Notes under the pieces: model-generated
The model's input: the letters and a program-made list of their open reading frames with translations, nothing else
Told to the model about the DNA's origin: nothing
Database searches by the model: none
Shown here: one piece after another, positions 55,123 through 64,000 of the stretch
How the letters are laid out: the number at the start of each line of letters is the position of its first letter
Numbering within the stretch: the stretch's first letter is position 1
From: Prorocentrum cordatum
Lineage: Eukaryota; Sar; Dinophyceae; Prorocentrales; Prorocentraceae
Direction: 5' to 3'
Length of the DNA: 64,000 bases
NCBI GenBank assembly: GCA_963575745.1
Contig: CAUYUJ010017627.1
Coordinates: forward strand, 176,497-240,496
Made by a program: the position numbers and the translations under genes

Positions 55123-55657
55123 AACATTATTTATTCTAAAGAATAATTATTGTTGGGCCCCCTGGTGCGCGCCCCCCCTGCGCCGCCTAGGCCGCAGCTA
55201 CATTTTCATCATTTTCGTGAGGAAGCCTCAGGTAAAACGATGTGATCCAGATCCGGTTGTTTTGTTGTAATCCGTTTTCCCTTGCAAAAAACACTATAAA
55301 ATGACATTTCTTGTTCTAATATAATCAAATTTCAAGAATCCCTTGCAAAAAATAAGGTAAAGTGGACATTCGCGCGCGCAAGACGAAATCCTTCCAAAAG
55401 CTTAGTGTTCGGAGCGATTTTAACATAAAAACATCAAAAAACCAATGGTTTTTCAACAAAAAAATGTCAAAATCTCATCCCGCGCGCTCTTGCGGATTCG
55501 TAGGAAACCCAACACTTTTTAAACATTTCTGTCAAACGGGCTTTTGCGAGCAACTTTTTCGAACTTCTGCGACAACGGTTGCGCACCTGCCAGGGCCATC
55601 ATCCCTGTCAAATAATACCATGCGGGACACATTCGTTTTTTCTTGCGCGCGCACGCC
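55119..55657 (+). repeat. Composite repeat, module A, copy 2
   Basis: Follows (GTT)n directly with TTGAACATTATTTATTCTAA. Near-identical to copy 1 over its right 400 bp. Confidence 0.95.
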
Positions 55658-55831
55658 GGAATCTCCAAAAACCATTGGGTTCTTAAGAATTCTAGCACCG
55701 CGCATCATAAAATCACACGAATCGCACCGTAGGTCCTCGAAAAACACCTGCACGACTTTTCAAAATTTCCACCCGCGCAAGGGACGCGGGGGCTCCTCCT
55801 CCTCCTCCTCCTCCTCCTCCGGCGGGGCACC
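55658..55831. other. Short non-repeated stretch and CCT microsatellite
   Basis: No gene. (CTC)n at about 55793-55820. Confidence 0.6.
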
Positions 55832-56088
55832 CATGGGGACAACCATCGGGACCACCATCGGAACAACCATCGCGGCAACCATGGGGACAACCATCGGGAC
55901 AACGATCGGGACAACCACAACCATCAGGACAACCATCGGGACAACCATCGGGACATCCATCGGGACAACGATCGGGACCACCATCGGGGCAACCATCGGG
56001 AGAACCATCGGAACAACAATCGGGACAATCATCGGGACACTCATCGCGACAATTATCGGGACAACCACAACCATCAGGACCTCCAACC
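55832..56088. repeat. 12-bp tandem array
   Basis: About 20 units of ATCGGGACAACC with variants (ATCGGGACCACC, ATCGCGGCAACC) and two ACCACAACCATCAGG interruptions. Thr/Ile/Gly or Cys/Pro/Asp-repeat frames derive from it. Confidence 0.95.
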
Positions 56089-56394
56089 AGAGAGAGGTAG
56101 TCACGTGTATTTCGTCGACGAGTGAGCCAGTATTGCACATTGAGGCCGGAACGAGAACCACAGAACAAGAATGAGCATATATCGTCTCACAACAACGGAA
56201 ACAAGTCCTGTGGTATGCTGGCGCCACGCACGTGATACCAGTCAAAATAAGGGTCTTGGCTTGTGTGGTACAGAAACGTTAAAACGTCGGAAAACGGTAC
56301 ACGTGCCCATTGTTGGAACAGGGGTATAAGTCGTATACTAAGCTAGTTTCCACAAGATGTTACCACAAGAAGTCATTGTAACCATGCGCCAGTG

Positions 56395-56619
56395 TAGTAG
56401 CCAAGGTCGTCCGCAGGCCACGAAGTGAAGTGTCCGAACGTCATAGGGCGGGAAGCTGGGTGTGGGTGGTGGCGAAGAGTCGTTTGGAAACTTGGTAGAG
56501 CTTGAACCGGCCCCCCCACAAAGTGGGGGTATTGCCCGCCTCCTATGAAAACCCTGGCACTGGTGAGAACGGAGTGTCCCCAGTCTTAAATGATTGTTGT
56601 TGTTGTTGTTGTTGTTGTG
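56395..56619 (+). repeat. Composite repeat, module B plus (GTT)n, copy 2
   Basis: Same module as 54874-55122 with a shorter (GTT)n. It is followed by a diverged start of module A (TTCTCATTACTGAAGGAG to CCGGCGCACCTAG). Confidence 0.9.
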
Positions 56620-56814
56620 TTCTCATTACTGAAGGAGTTAAGTACTGTTGATCCCCCTCCGGCGCACCTAGCTTGCCTGTCCCCCCTTCTCCGTTTTCTC
56701 CCTCCCCTCGTCCCGCCCTTCCTCCTCCCATCCGCGACACCCCCTCAGGCGACATCCATCCACTCTGTGCCCCTGACTCTGCAGGCGACCGAGTATACTG
56801 TGCAGCTGGTTTGA
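56620..56814 (+). repeat. Diverged start of module A and CT-rich sequence
   Basis: The first ~55 bp resemble the start of module A. The remainder is CT-rich without a gene. Confidence 0.5.
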
Positions 56815-56960
56815 TGATGACGACGAAGATGGTGATGATGATGGTGATAATGATGAGGAGGAGGAGGAGGAGGAGGAGGAGGAGGAGGAGGGCGATGGTG
56901 ATGATGTTGATGGTGGTGGTGGTGATGAGATTTGTATTGGTAGTGGTGATTCTGACAACG
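56815..56960. repeat. GATGAT/GGA microsatellite
   Basis: GATGATGATG and (GAG)n followed by GGTGATGATG-type units. Confidence 0.9.
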
Positions 56961-57544
56961 ATGTTGACGGCGATGACATCAGTACGATGCGACAGAGTGG
57001 TCGGAGCGTGTGAAGACGAGAGAGAAGGCGGAGGAGATGGTGCATGGGTTCCCCACAGTCGCCGCGAGTCGCCTCCCCCTGATGCTCTGGAGTGAAACCT
57101 TGCAGGAAGGGTAGGGCCAGCCACATCATATGCAGGGGTGCACTGATCACCGCACGCCAAAGCCTGAGTCCGGCATGAGGTATATTTTGAGATCTGGAGC
57201 CCCGCTAGGCCACCTCCCATCCGGTCTGGCCCTATTTTCGGTGACATTCGCCTCAACCCGGCGGCATTGTTTCATCCGATGTGTCGTGCAGACACGGCGT
57301 TATCGGCAACCTACCCCCCCCAACGCCATTCAATGCAGGATATTGCGGGCGGCGTGCGAGCCCGACTCGGGTGCTGAGCCTCAGGCCGAGCCCACCTTCG
57401 GTTCCGGCAGCGAATGCAGCTCCAGGTCTCGCGCCAGGCCGAATCTTTCATCTGACGTTGAGCCCACATCTGGCTCTCGCGCCGAGCACGACTCCAGCTC
57501 CGACGCCGAACATCGAAAAAGAAGGCTTAGACAGACATGCGTAT
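56961..57544. other. No recognisable gene
   Basis: Short GC-rich direct repeats (GAGCCCACCTTCGG and GAGCCCACATCTGG) at 57388-57480. No supported gene. Confidence 0.5.
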
Positions 57545-57680
57545 TCTTCGGAGGTCCCCGCTGATTTCACAGGTCGGCGATGGGCACCCCGGCGGCGCTT
57601 CCAGCGCCGCCCCTGGCGCGCTGCGCACCACGGAGAGGGGGCTTAGCGCCATCCCAGGAAATGCACGCGGACCTCCGAAA
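57545..57680. mobile_element. Palindromic MITE-like element, copy P5
   Basis: Left end TTCGGAGGTCCCCGCTGATT then GGTCGGCGATGGGC. Right end, reversed, TTTCGGAGGTCCGCGTGCAT then CTGGGATGGCGC. The centre GCGCCGCCCCTGGCGCGCTG is near-palindromic. Confidence 0.8.
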
Positions 57681-58493
57681 CGATATGTTTACATTGCTGG
57701 TTGATTCCCTAGAACACGACACCAGCCTCTAAAGTGCTCACAGTTGATGGAGATTGCTGAGGTTGGTTGTCTCCGAAGCTGTAGCCAGTGAGGCCGATGC
57801 AACCTCCATGGCATCGCTTGCATGCTGGGAGTGTCTATGATCCCGAGCAGTAGCAAGCGCACACGCCTTGCGCCGATGTGCCTCGCGATGGCAGCCCAAT
57901 GGGGAGCATCCGCCTCTCCTGGGGTCAGCGTGGGAGGGCCCAAGCGTCAGGGGACTATCTGCGATGGCCCGCGCCGTGCAGGTGAACTCAAGCATGCAGA
58001 CGTCCTCTCGTATGATGGATTCCTTGGCCACGGCGAGATGTAATCAGTGCGAGTAGAACAAGAGACATTCTCATATCGACGTCGTTGCGAGTACAGCCGG
58101 CTTACTCCGCGTCCACTGCGAGTCTAACCGCGGTCGTCTCTGCCAGTGCAATGACGGCCAGCAGGTGCAATTTCAACAACCAATTTTGTTCAGCTGCGTT
58201 AGTACTACTGAACGCATAGCTACACTGTAATTACATTTACGGTGCAACAGCTAGCGACATTATGATTTCGATTCAGAAAGCATGTGAGACCAGGCTCTCC
58301 TTGACTAGCGACTCATTGTTTTCACTTCCAGCTTCATCTTATTCCTCTCCTCGCGCTCCTCGTTCAGTTCCCGACCCTCCTGTGTTGGGTCTTTGTTCTG
58401 AACAGAGCACTGCTGCTCCTCTCCTATTCCCCCTTCTTCTCCTGTCTCTCCAATTTTTCCTCGCCACCTCCGCCTCGCCCTATTGCTCTCCTA
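57681..58493. other. No recognisable gene
   Basis: Mixed sequence. Nothing supported. Confidence 0.5.
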
Positions 58494-58517
58494 GTGTGTG
58501 TGTGTGTGTGTGTGTCG
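58494..58517. repeat. TG microsatellite
   Basis: (TG)n of about 12 units. Confidence 0.95.
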
Positions 58518-58524
58518 GCAGGCA

Positions 58525-58705
58525 TGCAATTGTCGCCTATGCAGACTGCGCCCCTTCGGCGGGCGGCGAAGTAGGCTGCGGGAGGGGCGCCCAGGATGGC
58601 CCACGCGGCCTGCCGCCAGTCGGGACGATGCCCGGCCCGCCGCCGAAGGCGCCCCGCCACCGAGCCGCCCCACTGCGTGGCGGCGCCGCGCGCTGTGCAA
58701 TCGAT
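58525..58705 (-). CDS. Possible exon, unknown product
   Basis: The minus strand reads AIDCTARGAATQWGGSVAGR, RPDWRQAAWAILGAPPAAYF and AARRRGAVCIGDNCMP with G/C-ending codons. No family is recognised and competing plus-strand frames are also open, so this is weak. Confidence 0.2.
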
Positions 58706-59299
58706 CGCGCTTGGATGGTCGCTTTTCCCCCAGATGCAGCCAAGACGCTGAAACAAGGAACAGTTTGGGTTCGAAAGTGGCCCAATGTTCTTTACATCCT
58801 TCCATGGCTGTTTCTCCAGCGTTCCTTGTGTCCACACAGGCGCTTTCGGGACCGAAGAGGGGCTTCGTTCCTTGTTTAGCGTTCCTTACTCCGCATTTCT
58901 GTTGCGAGGTTATCCCTCGGGATCTCGTTTTCGGCACCGGGACTGTCGAAGAAAGGCTCAGGAGAAGTCCAGCCCCAGAGATGGTGTCGAGAAATCGGGG
59001 AGGTGAAAAGATCGAGCCGCCGAGTGCCTGGAACCGTTTGGGAGCCCGTATTGGTTGAAGTGCCGCGCCGGCATGGTGCAATGCGGCTATGCTGGTCTGT
59101 TCATGATCCGATCTTCCCGGGCCCGCGTGGCCTTGCTAAGGGCTTCAACACTTTTTAGCTGTCTCGTGACTGTTTATCCGTATGAGCGCCGAAATGGTAT
59201 CCTGGGCTAGAGACGACCACCGTGACAATACGACGAGGCCAAGGGGGGCGCCATGAAGGTTGGACGATGACGACAACGAGGACGGGATCTTCATAAGGA
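58706..59299. other. No recognisable gene
   Basis: Open frames on both strands lack recognisable motifs. Confidence 0.5.
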
Positions 59300-59875
59300 A
59301 CTAATGATCTGATAGGGGAACTGGGCCCCCGGCCCCTCCCCCGCCGTACCTCTATTTAGTCCCGGGAACGGGGGTCGACACTTTCCAGAGCGCTTCGGGG
59401 CCGCGCCCGCATTGAGGGGGCCGCAAAATCGGCCCCTCAGCGTTCAGACAGCCGTCTCGGCGGCCCAAGACGGCCCCGAGCCACCCCGAAGACGGCCTCT
59501 AGGGGTTCCAGACGGCCCAACAAAAAAATCAATAGGGACCCAGGGCCCCCCAAGATGGGCCAAGACGTCTCCAAGAGGACCCCGACGAGTGCTCGAAGAG
59601 GCCAATGTTATAGACTTCTCGTAAGTGTTTGAAGGATTTGAGCGTTTTTATCCCTTCGGGTATCCAACGTTCCTAGACGGTTCAGGAAACGCCCAAGACC
59701 GCCCCGACACGGCCCAAGATGGTCCCAAGAACGCCCCGACGGGGAACCAGGCCCCCGGCCCAGGAGGCGGTCCACTTTTTCAAGACTCCCCCCCTCCCCT
59801 CCCGTATTTTTTCTAGTCCCAGGCAGGGTCGACCCTTTCCAGGGCGCTTCGGGGCCCCCCGCGCCGCCTCATTCA
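59300..59875. repeat. Dispersed repeat pair and GGCCCAAGACGG words
   Basis: GGGTCGACACTTTCCAGAGC with GCTTCGGGGCC (59372-59402) recurs as GGGTCGACCCTTTCCAGGGC (59827-59855). Between them GGCCCAAGACGGCCC-type words repeat about every 15-30 bp, the reverse of those at 24335-24620. Confidence 0.75.
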
Positions 59876-60199
59876 GCCCCGGCCGCTGCCGTCGCAATCG
59901 CGCCCCCCCGGCCGTTCGGCGCAGCCGTGTTCGGCGGCGCAGGGCGCGCGCCTCCATCCCCGCGGCGCGATCCGCGCGACCTTGACGCATCCGCACCCCC
60001 CCTCCGCCCATCGCCCCTCGACGCCCTCGCACGCGTCGCGCGCGCGGCAGGTCCGCGGACGCCCTGGCGCGCCGAGAGTCAGACCCATTCGCAGGCAACT
60101 CGCTGACGCTTAGACCCACTCACGCCGGACGAAGACTCATTCGCACCGTGTTCGCACGTAGTCATTCAGGCTCACTTGCCCCCATAGTCAACCACAGTT
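59876..60199. other. No recognisable gene
   Basis: GC-rich. Short AGACTCATTCGCA-type words at 60080-60180. Confidence 0.5.
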
Positions 60200-61000
60200 A
60201 GACCACGCGTACCTTGATGCGCTCATGCGCGGCATGCGGTTCACCGAGATGCAGCAGGCGCATCAGTGCGGTGCCCCACGGAGGTGCCGCATGGGAATGG
60301 TCGCTCGGTGGAACGCACCCTCATGTTTCGACGGACGCGTGAATGCGCGGCACTTGTGCACCGCGAGGAACAGCCGCCAGGGTGTCGGACGCGCGCCCGT
60401 TTGCGACCGCATTGCGAGGGCGTCCCAGGTTGTTTGCTTGTTTGGCAAAGCGTGCAATTCTATGTTGAAAGATGCGGCATGGCGCCGGCGTCACTTAGGC
60501 ACCGCAAAAAATAGCCGCCAAGAAGCAAACGCGCCTGCCCTGTCGCGGCCACATTTTGGCGGTCTGCCCGTCGTGGGGGACAGGCCCCTTTCGATCGAGA
60601 GCCGCGCCGTCGCCGCGACGAGGCAGGCGCGGCACTTGATCATCCCGAAAGGGGCCGTGCCCGTTCGCGCCCGCACCGCGGTGGATGTCTCAATCGGTTT
60701 GCGCGTTTGTTGGGCCGGATCATTCTTCTAGTAAAACAACCGAATGACCGACGCGACACAGCAGGCGTGACACACACACACAAACCGCTAGACTGTATGA
60801 TGTTTGCCCCCATCGCGTGAATGTCGCGGGGATGCGATGAGCGGCGCGCTCGCTAGGCGGACGGGGTTCGCCTCTTGCGGGGGGCGCGCGACCGCCGCGA
60901 CGTAGCAGGCGTTGCAATCAGACGCGTCAGCGACGAAGTGCTTGTGGGAGGGGCACTGGCCCGCTCGCGCCCAGAAGCTGCTCGCCCCCCCTGGCTCGCG
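60200..61000. repeat. Degenerate long-unit repeats
   Basis: The phrases CGCGACGAGGCAGGCGCGGC, CGCGACGTAGCAGGCGTTGC and ACGCGACACAGCAGGCGTGA, and the pair AGGAACAGCCGCCAGGGT and AAAAATAGCCGCCAAGAAGC, recur at 120-210 bp spacing. On the minus strand they give loosely similar CxxC peptides, but frames are broken. Confidence 0.4.
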
Positions 61001-61539
61001 CTCAGTTCGGCGCGGGCTGAGCCTGGGCGTGCTCGGGCCCATGCGCGGTGCGCGTTCGCGCGCTGCTCTTTCATTATCAGGTTTGATCGCGCGCATTTTG
61101 CCCGTATTAAGACCGCGCTCATATTCCCGTGGCCTTTTTGATGCCCAGACTCGCGCGTGCTCCGAGCCACCTCCCATGCTCGGACACAACCGCGCTCCGA
61201 TACACTCGCGTTCAGACCTGCCCGCGCTCAGACTCGCTGGCGCTGAGGCTGGACGCGCTCATTCGACAAGCGTCCACGCATATTCAAAACGCAGCAATGA
61301 GGCACGCTAGTGGGAGGAGCCGCCATGCGGCGTTACAGTTGCCAGCTCCCAGCTCGATTGCGGGGGGCATCAAGGGGGGTGCTAGTTCTGGTGCCCATGC
61401 ATGTTCGTTATTTTGGAATCCTATGATCATCGCAAGCGCAGCAGACGCGCCACCTGGGCAGCCCACAGGGTAGGCGCTGGAACGCGCTCCCTTTCAAACG
61501 CTCACAGCGGAACGTGCCCAACACAAGATGCGCGCACAT
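61001..61539. other. No recognisable gene
   Basis: GC-rich with GCGCTCAGACTCGC-type words at 61080-61260. Nothing supported. Confidence 0.5.
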
Positions 61540-61615
61540 GGGGATTTGGTTGGTTGTGGGTTGGTGGGTTGGTGGGTGGGTTGGTTGCTTGGTTGGTCTG
61601 GTCGGCTCTGCGCTC
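61540..61615. repeat. GGTTG-rich tract
   Basis: GGTTGGTTG/GGTGGGTTGG repeats on the plus strand, with potential for G-quadruplex formation. Confidence 0.85.
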
Positions 61616-63599
61616 CCCGGGCTGCTCGGCTAGTCGGCGCGGGGCCGAGATGCCGCGGGGTTAGGTTTCCAGTTGGGTCCCGCGGCCCCCGCGCCCCACG
61701 CGGCCCATGCTGGCGACGCTGATCGCGCGGCCCCTGCGGCTCGCGCACTTCGTCGGGCCGCGTGGGATATTCAGAGAAAATTCGCCGCCCGCGCGCAGGT
61801 GCCGCCCGCGTCGCTGCGCCCCCCGCGCTCTGCAGGAACCGCGCGTCAAGGGCGTCGCCCGCGCGCGAGCATCGAGTCATTGTTTCCTGCGCGGGGATTG
61901 TTCCGGTTTCCGGCCAGGCGGCGCCATGCGATGCACTCGCACAACACTGCGGTTTTGCTGGGGTTCCCGGCAGCCGCGCGGAAGTCCCGCCAGAAGAGCG
62001 CGACGGGAGAAGCGCGCGAGTGGTGGGCCAATCTGAGGCCCAGGCGCAGTGCGCGGCGGCGCGCAGCGAGGCCTCATTTAGGATTCCACTGGCAGGGTTA
62101 AGTCGGGCATGTCCCTCAACAGGATGGATAGTGAACAATAATAGGCAAGTCGTCATGCTCCGGGTTTTCCTCCCGTGTTCAAAATATTCAAAACATAATA
62201 TTGGAATCGTTTTCCTGATTGTCTAGGCGAACGCGCGACGCGCCGGGTCGGAGAACGCGATGCGCCGCGCGGCGCCACCATTATGTGTTTTGCCGCGCTT
62301 GGCGGCGGCAGCGCGCGCTATCGGGTTTTAGGGGGGGCGCGCGTCTATGGCGAGGTGGCGCGCGCGACGCGCGCAGCGAGGGTCGACCGCGCGCCGCCAT
62401 GGGGAAACGGGCGGCGCGTCGCTGCGATTAGATCTCGCGCGCGGCGCGGGCCATTCGACGAGCGCACCCTGGGCGGCCGACAGTGGCCACGCAGATTGGG
62501 CCCCTGCTTCTCCCATTTTGCAGCGCGGGTCCACGAGAGCCGCCTTATCAGTCATCGTGGCCGCTGGCAGTCGAGTCCTCGCTCCAAGACCCCAGCCCCC
62601 TCCCCCTCTTTGCCCCCTCGCTCCGGCGCGCCATCGTTGCGCGCCCCCCCCGCCCTACCCCCTCGCAATTGAGGCGTCGCGCATGGGCCGGCGCCCCCCG
62701 CGCACGGCCAGCGGGCTTCTCCAGGCAATCTCGCGGCGTTTATCACGCGACGGGCAGCCGTGACTGGGCAAGGCATAACCCCGTTGATGTCATCATCGAG
62801 TAGACCTGAGTGAAGTGGGAGTTTAGATGGAGCACGGTAGGACTGGACTGGGGGTTGTCCGTGAGTCAGGTTGGCTGCAGCTGGGCGCGGGACATGGTAA
62901 GAGCCAGCTCCGAGTGGGGCAGAATTGGAGCCGGCGTAGACATGTCACACAGACAACCACCATTTCTGATAGAAAAGAGAAGAGGGGACTCGCATGTGCC
63001 GTCGCAGTGGAGTAGAGTCAATACAGGAGATAACGGTGCAATTAGGCGTGTGATGGGGCGAAGTACGATTAGGGCTGCGTGTGCACACTTACACATAAAC
63101 TTACAAACGCAGCAAACTTGACCTATCCATTGGAGCGGTAAGGCGATCGTTCGGGTCGCGCGGAGCCGAGCGCAGGGCGCATTTGGTCTGGGCAGAGCAA
63201 TATGCCTATTGGCATACGCGTGCACGTCTATATGCATATACTCATGTGCTCAGATCGGCGGGCCCAGTGCGCGCGTTGCAAAGCTGGGCCGGGAGCCCGC
63301 GGCGCGCCTCAATCTTTGCCGGCGCCGTCGGGGCACCCAGAGTGCAGGCTGGCATCGTCGCCGGCGCCGCAGTAGCGCGTCGGACGCCTGGGGCGAGTGT
63401 CCGACATGCCCCGTGAGCTAACCAAACACTCCAGCGCGTGATGTCGGGCGGTTCCGGTTGCCGACCGCGCAGGATGCCCCGCCGGGGGTTCAAGCGCAAT
63501 TCGCGCGCGCAACATATTCCAACCATGCATCCCGCAGATTTAAAACTTTCACACATACACCCCATCGATTCCAGCATTTTTGAACTGGCGCAAACATGC
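61616..63599. other. No recognisable gene
   Basis: GC-rich with many compositional open frames on both strands. No conserved protein motif was recognised. Confidence 0.45.
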
Positions 63600-63990
63600 C
63601 CCTGCAGATTTGACGCGCTCGAAAAATATACCAGACGTCGTCCAAACTTACGCAAATATTCCAAATATACGGTTGTGCCATTTGCGAAAATTCAAATTAG
63701 TCCCAAGATACTCCAGTGCCATCTGCGATATTTCCAAATATTCCCACGACGCTTCAGCACCGTCTGCAACATGTCAGAATCTTCCAAGGAGAGTCCAGGT
63801 CCATTTGCGAATGCTTTCAAATATCCCAAAGAACCGCCAATGCAATGCGCGAAATTTGAAAACACTCCAAAGATATTCCTTCGCCATTTGTGAAGTTTCA
63901 CAACATACTCCACGTATGCTCCTGCGGGGCCCTCTGAGATTCTCAAATGCCCCAGGAGGCTCTCGTCCACCATTTGCGAGAGATCAGAAC
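63600..63990. repeat. 41-bp minisatellite at the right edge
   Basis: The core GCCATTTGCGAAAATTCAAA recurs with starts at 63677, 63718, 63759, 63800, 63842 and 63883, i.e. a 41-42 bp period, with older units on both sides. Unit tail TCCAAAGATACTCCAGT. The array probably continues past the window. Confidence 0.9.
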
Positions 63991-64000
63991 ACCCCAGGAC

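Noticed and set aside
55362-56174. 270-codon frame with a TIGTT repeat
   Set aside because: It is made of module A plus the 12-bp array. The same start occurs in copy 1, where the frame ends early.

Overview
The window looks like nuclear DNA of a dinoflagellate. The composition is GC-rich and much of the sequence is simple repeats and minisatellites. There is no prokaryotic gene layout. Reverse-transcriptase, tyrosine-recombinase and Merlin-type transposase relics are dispersed, short palindromic elements with long terminal inverted repeats recur, and the one recognisable cellular gene appears to use non-canonical GA and GC splice donors. No rRNA, tRNA or CRISPR was found. The exact genus is inference; a large, repeat-rich Prorocentrum- or Symbiodinium-like genome would fit.

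Layout. 0-4 kb: a 686-bp tandem duplication, CCT microsatellites, a GGCTGA minisatellite and a palindrome-studded 12-bp satellite. 4.2-6.7 kb: an 89-bp satellite in two opposite orientations, each copy ending in the same ~65-bp motif, around one exon-like ORF on the minus strand. 7.8-26.7 kb: three exons of the C-terminal half of a nucleotide-sugar-transporter-like (SLC35A type) gene on the plus strand, separated by introns of about 9.1 and 9.5 kb. The first intron carries an antisense, decayed YR (DIRS/Ngaro-like) retrotransposon with RT, RNase H and tyrosine-recombinase segments (8.3-15 kb). The second carries an uncharacterised CxxC-rich ORF series (18.3-21.6 kb), large GGA arrays and another 89-bp satellite array.

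27-46 kb: microsatellites, a 41-bp minisatellite, a 5'-truncated LINE reverse transcriptase (34.5-36 kb), a broken Merlin/IS1595-type transposase (37-39 kb), palindromic elements, and a 544-bp TIR-bounded element filled with an AGCTAA satellite (44.5-45.0 kb). 46.7-50.5 kb: a coiled-coil ORF and a chain of different tandem repeats (64 bp, GATC-rich, 145 bp, 28 bp, 12 bp, 75 bp). 52.3-54 kb: the longest 89-bp satellite array with the same terminal motif. 54.3-56.6 kb: a duplicated composite repeat B-(GTT)n-A. 57-64 kb: palindromic element, dispersed repeats and a 41-bp minisatellite at the right edge.

The coding sequences do not form an operon. One host gene seems to tolerate very large element-filled introns, and the rest is a graveyard of retroelements, DNA transposons and satellites. 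The most notable structures are the satellite arrays sharing a fixed terminal motif, the palindromic element family, the AGCTAA TIR element, and the giant-intron transporter gene.
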